Shown one piece after another: positions 1 through 5,285 of a stretch of 6,870 nt of DNA. The notes under the pieces are model-generated. The model was not told where the DNA came from. It made no database searches and saw only the letters and a program-made list of their open reading frames with translations. The position numbers and the translations under genes were made by a program. The DNA is from Brumimicrobium sp040882265 (lineage in GTDB: Bacteria; Bacteroidota; Bacteroidia; Flavobacteriales_D; Crocinitomicaceae). Numbering within the stretch: the stretch's first letter is position 1; every line of letters begins with the position of its first letter. The stretch lies in NCBI GenBank assembly GCA_040882265.1, contig JBBEBO010000042.1:1-6870 (forward strand), in the 5' to 3' direction.

Positions 1-19
1 TATTGGGGGATTGCAAAGT

Positions 20-62
20 GGACTTGGTTTGGGAGAAAAGTGGACTTTTGGACATTTTGGTT
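20..62 (+). repeat. Dispersed repeat, copy 1
   Basis: This 43-bp segment recurs at 5160-5202 with 38 of 43 positions identical and no gaps. Its inner part (37-55) recurs exactly, 19/19, at 1281-1299. All three copies have the same orientation. The motif AAAGTGGACTT occurs twice just here (15-25 and 37-47, period 22). The second occurrence sits in the near-perfect palindrome AAAAGTGGACTTTT (36-49). It lies downstream of the stop of the small minus-strand gene that ends at 90. It could be a remnant insertion-sequence end, a recombination site or a small non-autonomous element. The sequence alone does not decide. Confidence 0.75.
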
Positions 63-89
63 CATCGGGTTCTATGAGTAATCGTATAT

Positions 90-221
90 CTAATCTGAAC
101 ACTTGTAAACAATAAACATCAGCCCGACAAATAGTGCAATTATAAATTCTATGTTAAGAATGAAATCAAATATGTTCCACCAACCCTTTTCATTTTTGTC
201 ATTATCTTTCTCCATTGTCAT
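90..221 (-). CDS. 43-aa single-span membrane micropeptide, coupled to the HEPN-like gene
   Basis: A 43-codon ORF runs from ATG (221-219) to TAG (92-90). The start lies one base after the TAA (225-223) of the upstream 309-aa gene, on the same strand, which suggests translational coupling in one transcript. A second ATG, two codons in, is an equally possible start. The product has a highly charged, Lys/Asp/Asn-rich N-terminus (residues 3-12), a Trp-Trp pair (14-15), then one hydrophobic stretch (about residues 17-39, including IIALFVGLMFIVY), and ends in KCSD. This fits a small protein anchored in the inner membrane with the charged end in the cytoplasm. I do not recognise a family. The near-zero spacing and the plausible membrane topology argue that it is real. 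Its short length means chance cannot be excluded. Confidence 0.6.
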   Translation of the reverse strand: MTMEKDNDKNEKGWWNIFDFILNIEFIIALFVGLMFIVYKCSD

Positions 222-222
222 A

Positions 223-1152
223 TTAGGTATTTTGAAATTCTTCGTCAACTTCTATTACCATTTTTTTAAGTTCGTGAAGTTGATTCCTTAAACTATCAAG
301 AAATATTTCTGCATCATTATTTCCAAAAAGAGTATTTCCTTTCCACCACTCACTGAAACGGTTAATAATGTAATCAGTTAATCTAAATACTTCAGATATT
401 CCACTTGGTAAATTGTCATTATATCTTGTATTCAACTCTATACGTATCTCATCTATAGAGTTTTTTATTCCAAAAATTCCCCACTCACCTTGAAAATTTC
501 TTTCTTCGTCTCTAATTCCACGGTATATGAGTTGAATGTTTCTGTCTGTACCTACAATCATTTCTTTAAGTGATTTATTTTTATGCTCGTCTTTTTTCAT
601 TTCAATCTTTTTTATGATGTCGTTAAGTATAGTTTGAAGTACATTCATTGTGAATTCAGATTGCTTTGATATGAATGTTTTTAAATCAACTTCAACTTTT
701 CTGAATTCGGGTGTATATCCTACGTAGGTAAATCTTTCTTTTGATATTGGTCCTTTAGCAATGAAATAGAACTCAGTACTTTTTCTATTTGTAGGATGCC
801 CCGCAATGTCATTTCGGACTTCTCTTATGTTCTTGTCAAATGAAAACTTATCAAAAAAGACAGTTAGGTTTGCTTTTCCATCAACTATGCATCTGTACAA
901 ATGATACAATCCATCTTGTTGAAGAAACAGGGATTGAAGAAGTCCATAAATAAATAACGTACTTCTTCCCTCTTTACCCAATGACTCAGCCTTTTCAAAT
1001 TCTTCTATTGCTATTTGGCTGTCCTCTATTAAGTCGATTGAAGTAAATGTCTGATTATATTTTAATTCATTTGTCGCATTATAAAAATTATGATATAAAG
1101 GCTTGTGAATTGCCTCATTCAATGTGTTGCATAAATCTATAATGTTTTTCAC
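223..1152 (-). CDS. HEPN-like protein with RNDIAGH motif, putative RNase
   Basis: This is a 309-aa soluble, mostly helical protein with no signal peptide or membrane span. Residues 64-90 (STLFIYGLLQSLFLQQDGL...) followed by IREVRNDIAGHPTNR (109-123) look like a HEPN fold. R113 and H119 form the Rx4-6H signature, with the Asn after Arg that is common in HEPN ribonucleases and toxins. Residues 195-309 form a second, unrecognised region that is charged and ends acidic. The start is GTG (1152-1150). The same frame has TAA two codons upstream and no other Met before residue ~169, so GTG is the only sensible start. The gene leads a two-gene unit with the 43-aa membrane peptide and has its own promoter. 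HEPN proteins with this motif often cut RNA in toxin-antitoxin, abortive-infection or CRISPR-associated systems. Activity here is inferred from the motif only, and no cognate nucleotidyltransferase antitoxin is seen nearby. Confidence 0.65.
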   Translation of the reverse strand: MKNIIDLCNTLNEAIHKPLYHNFYNATNELKYNQTFTSIDLIEDSQIAIEEFEKAESLGKEGRSTLFIYGLLQSLFLQQDGLYHLYRCIVDGKANLTVFFDKFSFDKNIREVRNDIAGHPTNRKSTEFYFIAKGPISKERFTYVGYTPEFRKVEVDLKTFISKQSEFTMNVLQTILNDIIKKIEMKKDEHKNKSLKEMIVGTDRNIQLIYRGIRDEERNFQGEWGIFGIKNSIDEIRIELNTRYNDNLPSGISEVFRLTDYIINRFSEWWKGNTLFGNNDAEIFLDSLRNQLHELKKMVIEVDEEFQNT

Positions 1153-1154
1153 TA

Positions 1155-1181
1155 TTTAAAATTTGGTCGTTCAATTTTAAA
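1155..1181. promoter_or_regulatory. Inverted repeat in the leader of the HEPN-like gene (start-proximal)
   Basis: The perfect 9-bp arms TTTAAAATT (1155-1163) and AATTTTAAA (1173-1181) are separated by 9 bases. The element begins 3 bases upstream of the GTG start at 1152. The arms are entirely A/T, so a stable RNA hairpin is unlikely. A DNA operator or chance in AT-rich sequence are both possible. It shares its 9-9-9 geometry with the next inverted repeat. Confidence 0.35.
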
Positions 1182-1197
1182 ATGCACCGTAACTTTT

Positions 1198-1224
1198 AGA
1201 TATAAAAATTTTAGATTTATATCT
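1198..1224. promoter_or_regulatory. Inverted repeat in the leader of the HEPN-like gene (promoter-proximal)
   Basis: The perfect arms AGATATAAA (1198-1206) and TTTATATCT (1216-1224) are separated by 9 bases. The element lies just downstream of the expected transcription start near 1234 on the minus strand, where a repressor site would block elongation. Its centre is 43 bp from the centre of the start-proximal inverted repeat, about four helical turns. A role as operator is inference. Confidence 0.4.
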
Positions 1225-1240
1225 TCTGTATTTCATATAC

Positions 1241-1248
1241 CAAAGGTA
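1241..1248 (-). promoter_or_regulatory. Putative -7 element of the HEPN-like gene
   Basis: Read on the minus strand this is TACCTTTG, a full match to the Bacteroidota -7 consensus TAnnTTTG. A good -33 TTG is not present at the expected 17-23 bases; only T-rich sequence is there. Transcription would start near 1234 and give a leader of about 80 bases before the GTG at 1152, containing both inverted repeats. Confidence 0.45.
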
Positions 1249-1280
1249 GTCATTTCCAAGGTTTAAAACTCTCATTTAAC

Positions 1281-1299
1281 AAAGTGGACTTTTGGACAT
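1281..1299 (+). repeat. Dispersed repeat, copy 2 (short)
   Basis: These 19 bases are identical to the inner part (37-55) of repeat copy 1 and keep the palindromic core AAAGTGGACTTT. The copy lies between the end of the minus-strand membrane gene (1330) and the promoter of the HEPN-like gene. Together with copy 1 it therefore brackets the HEPN-like/micropeptide unit in direct orientation. Confidence 0.65.
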
Positions 1300-1329
1300 A
1301 TCTCACGGCTACCAATTGTGAACGTTCGC

Positions 1330-1830
1330 TTACAGCAATTTCTTATATTTTAAGTTCTTTACATTAATAAGTAAAAATACACCTGTTAGTATATTTACAA
1401 TTATTATTAACGTCAAGCCAATTGGAGCCCCTATCGTTACACTTTCATCCAAGAGAACAATCAAAAACATAAAAGGATGAAATGTGTACAACAAACAAAA
1501 GATTAAATATGTCCACCATAATTTTAAGTAATGTTCTGATATAGTTGGATTCCGTTCAAATTCGTCTAAAATACTTGTACTTTGAATATTAGATTCTTTG
1601 TTATTGGTCTGCTTTCGGATAAGTTTAATGTTTAGCATTATAGACGGAATACTAAAAATAAAAACAAGAAATATATAAACGAATTGTAGATTATAAGGTT
1701 TCAGTATATTATTTAGTCTATAATGAAGTAAATGTCTGAATTTAAAAAAAAAGTCATAAACCAAAAAAAGGCTGAATAATGCAATTATCAGCGTTAATAT
1801 TAAAGATATTATTTGGTTTGAATTATTCAT
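1330..1830 (-). CDS. Four-span membrane protein of unknown function
   Basis: This is a 166-aa hydrophobic protein with about four predicted spans (residues 7-27, 49-69, 105-128 and 131-155). A short loop follows the first span. A polar loop rich in Asn, Ser and Lys (70-100) separates spans two and three. The tail is basic (KNLKYKKLL). No catalytic or ligand motif is visible and I do not recognise a family. The ATG at 1830 is the natural start. The gene follows the membrane-protein gene at 1857-2297 after 26 bases on the same strand, so the two are probably one transcript driven from the promoter near 2410. Both are small integral membrane proteins, so a shared complex is possible but unproven. 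Similar small multi-span proteins are common among accessory genes of Bacteroidota. Confidence 0.7.
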   Translation of the reverse strand: MNNSNQIISLILTLIIALFSLFLVYDFFFKFRHLLHYRLNNILKPYNLQFVYIFLVFIFSIPSIMLNIKLIRKQTNNKESNIQSTSILDEFERNPTISEHYLKLWWTYLIFCLLYTFHPFMFLIVLLDESVTIGAPIGLTLIIIVNILTGVFLLINVKNLKYKKLL

Positions 1831-1856
1831 AGGCTATAACTGTTCTTCATCACTAT

Positions 1857-2297
1857 CTATTCCTCATTAGAACTCTGATTTAATTTCTTTAATTTTAACT
1901 GAACTAAATTTCCTACAATAATAGGAAGCGAACTCAATACCCATAACCAATACCCTAATTTATATTCAATAATGTCTTCCATTTCTCCTGTTTCAACATT
2001 GTCAATGTCATCATAAAACATGAATGATAGTGATACTAGTAATGCACTTATTCCGAAAATCAAAGATGCCGTTGGACTTCTTTTTATTATTATCCAAGAC
2101 AATAGTAATAAAGGATTACAAAGCCAAGCCAAAAAAGCATTTCCAAGAAAAACTCCAACTACTCCTAATGCAAGTGCAAGAATAGAAGGCATGCAACCAT
2201 CAGTAGTACAAAAACTATCAAACATTAATGAAAGGAGGAATAAAGTAATACTCAATGATAACGTAACTTTTCTGATTGTTTTACTTTCCATTTTCAT
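1857..2297 (-). CDS. Small multi-span membrane protein of unknown function
   Basis: From the ATG at 2297 this is a 146-aa protein. The frame stays open upstream to a TTG at 2327, but that adds only ten basic or hydrophobic residues, so the ATG (MKMESK...) is preferred; a second ATG two codons later is also possible. There are four to five hydrophobic segments (about 12-28, 40-58, 60-72, 78-95 and 113-135). A short Cys-bearing loop (CTTDGC, 30-35) follows the first segment, and an acidic loop (DDIDNVETGEMED, 96-108) precedes the last. The two Cys could form a disulfide if that loop faces the periplasm. No known domain is recognised. It is the first gene of a probable two-gene minus-strand operon and has the best promoter match in the window, with a leader of about 100 bases. 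Confidence 0.72.
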   Translation of the reverse strand: MKMESKTIRKVTLSLSITLFLLSLMFDSFCTTDGCMPSILALALGVVGVFLGNAFLAWLCNPLLLLSWIIIKRSPTASLIFGISALLVSLSFMFYDDIDNVETGEMEDIIEYKLGYWLWVLSSLPIIVGNLVQLKLKKLNQSSNEE

Positions 2298-2406
2298 ACG
2301 CTTTATTTTAATAACCAAGAAACACAACGGGAAGACCTCATCAATATTGAAATGGAGTATGAACTACTGGTGATATGTGAGTGCGTTTGATTCATAGTAT
2401 TATGAC

Positions 2407-2435
2407 CAAATATACGGATTTCATTTCATGTTCAA
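2407..2435 (-). promoter_or_regulatory. Bacteroidota-type promoter of the two membrane-protein genes
   Basis: On the minus strand, TTG (2435-2433) is followed after 18 bases by TATATTTG (2414-2407), a full match to the Bacteroidota TTG/TAnnTTTG pattern with normal spacing. Transcription would begin near 2400 and run leftward into the genes at 1857-2297 and 1330-1830. Confidence 0.6.
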
Positions 2436-2440
2436 GCTTC

Positions 2441-2475
2441 TAGTTTTATAACCAACATTGATTTAGTTTTATAAC
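2441..2475. repeat. Two direct copies of a 12-bp motif before the pentapeptide-like gene
   Basis: TAGTTTTATAAC occurs exactly at 2441-2452 and again at 2464-2475. The 23-bp period puts both on roughly the same DNA face. The pair lies 22-56 bases upstream of the ATG at 2497. Each begins with TAGTTTTA, one base short of the -7 consensus, so it may represent promoter elements or an activator/repressor site. Chance is possible in such AT-rich DNA. Confidence 0.4.
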
Positions 2476-2496
2476 TTTAAACAATAATTTTAAAAA

Positions 2497-3948
2497 ATGA
2501 ATCAAAGTTTTATAGATATTCTTAACAAGAATAAAGGAAGAATTAAAAATCAAACCTTCGATTCTCCTATAGAATTAAATTTAAGCAAAGTAAAAATAGA
2601 CTATCCCTTCTCTATAAAATTTGAAAATGTAATCTTTAGTAATAAATTTAGAATATTCAATGAAGAAGAAGATAAAGGCGAAGATATAAAAGTTTCTTTA
2701 GAGTTTAAAAATTGTAATTTCAAAATGAATGAATTCAATCTGAATTTGGATAGTTTAATTTTTGAAAGATGTGATTTTAATTACGATATAAATTTGAATC
2801 ACTGTAACCTTGACAGCCTTATTCTTAAAGATACAAGTTCTACAACAATTCATCTGTATAAAAGCAATATTCGATATAGTAACTATATCTTTGAGCAAAG
2901 AACAATCAAAAACCTATCTCCTTTATCGTGTGATTTTAAATTTGTTATAATAGAAAACCAAAATAAAGACTTCCCTTTAGATTATGAAGTCAATAACACC
3001 GAATCACTTTCTTTAATAGGTTATTTCAAAGAATTAAGTTTTATAGATAATAGATTGAAAAATATTTTTATTGGTAAATTTAAGGGGATTGAATTTATGC
3101 CAAAACCTTTAAAAACCTCAATCGAAAAATTAGTCATCAATAATTTACTTACTAACACTACGATAAATATAGAAAACGTCAATATTAATGAAATTCAATG
3201 TATCAATCTCGATTTGAAAGATGGTAGTTTAAATATAAGCGATACAAAAGTAAAAGAGGCAAAATTCATTAGTTCCAATTTGCATAGAGTACAGTTTAAC
3301 TTGGTTGAATTCAGTAATTATTTAACATTCGAAAAAAGTAGTTTATATGGTCTTAAATTAAGTAACGTTAAGTGGCTTAAGGATTATAGGTTATCACCAG
3401 ATTTCATAAGTTTAAAAGTGCCTTGCTTTCAAAGATGGATTAACCGTGAAATGTCCTTCAACAATAATAAGTTTAATGAACTTGATTTTAAGCAACTCAA
3501 ATATCAAAGAGAATCATTTAGACAACTAAAACTTATTTCATTTGAAAACCAAAACAGAATAGATGGTCTAAGATTTTATGGAAATGAGATGAGGTTATAT
3601 TGGAAAGAAATGAGACTTGAGGGCGGACAAAAATGGTACGATTTTATTCTATTTTTCGTAAATCGATGGAGTTCCAATTTCGGACAAAATTGGGTTATGC
3701 CAATTATTGGGTTAATTATTATCAGCTTACCGTTGTACTGGTGGTCCATTGACTTCGAATTATCGTTAAACTGGAATGATTTTAAAAAGGGAACAAATCA
3801 GTACCTACCATTACTTAATCCCGCTCACAAAACGCCAGAATTCATGGAGGGAGGTTTTGAATGGCTTTCTTTCTTATTTAGAATTATAAGTGGTTTTTTC
3901 ATTTATCATTTCATACTTGCGAGTAGAAAGTTTGGGAAAAGGGGTTAA
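2497..3948 (+). CDS. Pentapeptide-like beta-solenoid protein with C-terminal membrane module
   Basis: This is a 483-aa protein. Residues about 20-340 are degenerate repeats of roughly 20 residues alternating hydrophobic and Asn/Asp/Ser/Cys positions (for example LEFKNCNF, LIFERCDF, LILKDTS, AKFISSN, LTFEKSSL), as in pentapeptide-type or related right-handed beta-solenoids. A polar helical stretch (about 335-385) contains FRQLKLISFENQN and MRLYWKEMRLEG. It leads to two membrane spans (about 400-418 and 454-476) separated by a loop holding YLPLLNPAHK. The protein ends in a basic RKFGKRG. From memory, this C-terminal arrangement recurs in Bacteroidota proteins annotated as pentapeptide-repeat and is reminiscent of a two-helix channel module, but no selectivity-filter sequence is visible. 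The solenoid probably lies in the cytoplasm as a sensor or scaffold, which is inference. The ATG at 2497 follows an A-rich run with no Shine-Dalgarno sequence. It stands alone on the plus strand, divergent from the membrane-protein pair. Confidence 0.72.
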   Translation: MNQSFIDILNKNKGRIKNQTFDSPIELNLSKVKIDYPFSIKFENVIFSNKFRIFNEEEDKGEDIKVSLEFKNCNFKMNEFNLNLDSLIFERCDFNYDINLNHCNLDSLILKDTSSTTIHLYKSNIRYSNYIFEQRTIKNLSPLSCDFKFVIIENQNKDFPLDYEVNNTESLSLIGYFKELSFIDNRLKNIFIGKFKGIEFMPKPLKTSIEKLVINNLLTNTTINIENVNINEIQCINLDLKDGSLNISDTKVKEAKFISSNLHRVQFNLVEFSNYLTFEKSSLYGLKLSNVKWLKDYRLSPDFISLKVPCFQRWINREMSFNNNKFNELDFKQLKYQRESFRQLKLISFENQNRIDGLRFYGNEMRLYWKEMRLEGGQKWYDFILFFVNRWSSNFGQNWVMPIIGLIIISLPLYWWSIDFELSLNWNDFKKGTNQYLPLLNPAHKTPEFMEGGFEWLSFLFRIISGFFIYHFILASRKFGKRG

Positions 3949-4102
3949 TCAAAATAGCAGCTGGACTGCGAGACGAATTATTCCAAGTATAAGAAATTAT
4001 CTACTTCAATTAGAAAATACCTTTTTACAAGCTGCATCTGGTGTCCATAACAACTCATTTTTAGAGAAGCTACATTATTATAAGTGAATTGTAAAAAAAT
4101 CT

Positions 4103-4110
4103 TATATTTG
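4103..4110 (+). promoter_or_regulatory. Putative -7 element of the LprI-like/YccF pair
   Basis: TATATTTG fully matches the Bacteroidota -7 consensus. The only nearby TTG (4089-4091) is too close to serve as the -33 element, so the match is incomplete. It would give a leader of about 75-80 bases before the ATG at 4194, containing the hairpin at 4130-4145. Confidence 0.4.
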
Positions 4111-4129
4111 AGGTAATATTAAGCTATTG

Positions 4130-4145
4130 ACTGGTTTAGACCAGT
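4130..4145 (+). promoter_or_regulatory. Small hairpin/palindrome in the leader of the LprI-like gene
   Basis: ACTGGT (4130-4135) and ACCAGT (4140-4145) are perfect 6-bp arms around a TTAG loop. No T-run follows closely, so it is not a typical terminator. It lies between the presumed promoter and the start at 4194, where it could be an operator or a leader hairpin. No riboswitch family is recognised. Confidence 0.35.
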
Positions 4146-4193
4146 TCCTACAAATTTAAAGAATACTGACTTAACTATTAATCAATAAAAAGA

Positions 4194-4592
4194 ATGAGAC
4201 ACCTACTAACAGCATTTTTCTTCATCATTATCACTTTGACCTCATTTTCCCAAACTCAATTGGAATTGAATCAGAAAGCAAGTGAAAAATATTCTGAGGC
4301 AGATAAAGAATTGAATCGAGTTTACAATCAAATTCTAACTGATTATGAAGATGACTCGAATTTCATCGAGAAACTTAGAATATCACAACGACTCTGGATT
4401 AAATTTCGAGATGCTGAATTAGAAATGAAATTTCCCGAATCTGATAAAGGAATGAATTATGGCTCAATCTATCCAATATGCAAATATCAGTATTTAGAAC
4501 AATTGACAAATGAAAGAACTGAAAAACTAATGGAATGGCTTAATCCAATTCCAGAGGGAGACCCTTGTACTGGGTCAGTAAAATTTCGATAA
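4194..4592 (+). CDS. Secreted DUF1311 / LprI-like protein
   Basis: This is a 132-aa protein. A signal peptide (residues 1-20, basic MRH, then a hydrophobic core ending TSFSQ) predicts export to the periplasm. The mature part follows the DUF1311 (LprI N-terminal) pattern: a helical segment with aDKELNRVYNQIL (about 37-49), then LRISQRLWIKFRDAE (about 62-76), a Gly/Cys segment (YPICKYQYL, about 93-101) and LTNERTEKL (103-111). The SQR-W-x-RDAE block is the most diagnostic. Two Cys (in YPIC and DPC) may pair. Mycobacterial LprI inhibits lysozyme, but most family members have no proven function, and lysozyme inhibition should not be assumed here. The ATG at 4194 begins directly at the signal peptide. 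The YccF gene follows after 59 bases on the same strand, possibly in one transcript. Confidence 0.8.
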   Translation: MRHLLTAFFFIIITLTSFSQTQLELNQKASEKYSEADKELNRVYNQILTDYEDDSNFIEKLRISQRLWIKFRDAELEMKFPESDKGMNYGSIYPICKYQYLEQLTNERTEKLMEWLNPIPEGDPCTGSVKFR

Positions 4593-4651
4593 AAAAAGCG
4601 ATTCTGAAAAGCTATACGAATAGGATAATCAATTAATTAATATCATTTATT

Positions 4652-5110
4652 ATGAGAACTTTAGGTAACATTTTATGGCATGTGCCATTTTTAGGATTTT
4701 TAACCGCATTTGGAACTTTTCTAATTGGCGGCTTATTGGTAATCACGGTAATTGGAGCACCGATTGGATTAGGGCTAATACAGTTATCGAAATTTTTATT
4801 AACTCCATTTTCAAGTAGAATGATTAACAGAAGGGATGTTAAACCAAAACAAAACAAGGTATGGAAAACTTATGGAATGCTTGTAAGAATTCTGTATTTC
4901 CCGTTTGGATTATTTTTAGCTATTTTAACAGTACTTCAAATTGTAGGATTATTTGTTACAATTATCGGTATTCCTTTGGCAATAATATTGGCTAAATCAC
5001 TAGGAACATACTTCAATCCTGTAAATAAAGTTTGCGTTTCAAAAGCTGTTGCAGATGAAGTAGCTTCAAGAAAAGCAAAAATTCAAGTAGATAAAGCATT
5101 TGCTTCTTAA
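4652..5110 (+). CDS. YccF-domain inner-membrane protein
   Basis: This is a 152-aa membrane protein with the two-copy YccF architecture. The first copy spans about residues 4-56: NILWHVPFLGFLTA, then a hydrophobic span, then VIGAPIGLGLIQLSKFLLTPF. The second spans about 70-125: MLVRILYFPFGLFLAILTV, then IVGLFVTIIGIPLAIILAKSLGTYFNP. The I-G-x-P-(I/L) turns in each copy are the family hallmark. The length is close to E. coli YccF, a membrane protein of unknown function. The C-terminus (about 126-152, KVCVSKAVADEVASRKAK) is a charged cytoplasmic tail. The ATG at 4652 begins right at the first domain copy. No independent promoter is visible in the 59-base gap, so it is probably transcribed with the LprI-like gene. 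No transport or signalling role can be assigned from sequence. Confidence 0.85.
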   Translation: MRTLGNILWHVPFLGFLTAFGTFLIGGLLVITVIGAPIGLGLIQLSKFLLTPFSSRMINRRDVKPKQNKVWKTYGMLVRILYFPFGLFLAILTVLQIVGLFVTIIGIPLAIILAKSLGTYFNPVNKVCVSKAVADEVASRKAKIQVDKAFAS

Positions 5111-5159
5111 AACGCCCATGATGGAGTAGGATTTCTTCTTACTACAATAAACGCTGGTA

Positions 5160-5202
5160 GGACTTGGTTTGGGAGGAAGGTGGAATTTTGGATATTTTGA
5201 TT
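5160..5202 (+). repeat. Dispersed repeat, copy 3
   Basis: The segment aligns without gaps to copy 1 (20-62) with five substitutions, at positions matching 36, 39, 45, 53 and 60. The palindromic core is degraded here (GTGGAATT). It lies between two convergent genes, the YccF gene ending at 5110 and the DUF5677-like gene ending at 5286, in the same orientation as copies 1 and 2. No convincing terminator hairpin was seen in this 175-base intergenic region. Confidence 0.75.
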
Positions 5203-5285
5203 AGTGTCTTTGAGAGTCTTTTTATCTATTTCTGTTTAAGCGGAACTAGGATTCTTTTAAAATCACTTTCCATCAAAAGTCTAGA

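Noticed and set aside
1274..1330. Integron attC-like core (ATTTAAC near repeat copy 2)
   Set aside because: No matching GTTRRRY partner or imperfect stem of attC type was found, and the other repeat copies lack the motif.
2020..2373. Plus-strand ORF of 117 codons
   Set aside because: It is antisense to the membrane-protein gene at 1857-2297, whose minus-strand frame has clear spans and a promoter. The plus-strand product has no recognisable domain.
3890..4087. Plus-strand ORF of 65 codons overlapping the end of the pentapeptide-like gene
   Set aside because: Its start lies inside the preceding gene in another frame and the product resembles no known protein. The region 3949-4193 is best treated as intergenic.
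1420..4770. Shared IGAPIGL peptide in the membrane protein at 1330-1830 and in the YccF protein
   Set aside because: Codons differ and the surrounding residues do not align. It is probably coincidence between hydrophobic segments.
4633..4857. Minus-strand ORF of 74 codons
   Set aside because: It is antisense to the YccF gene, which has strong family support.
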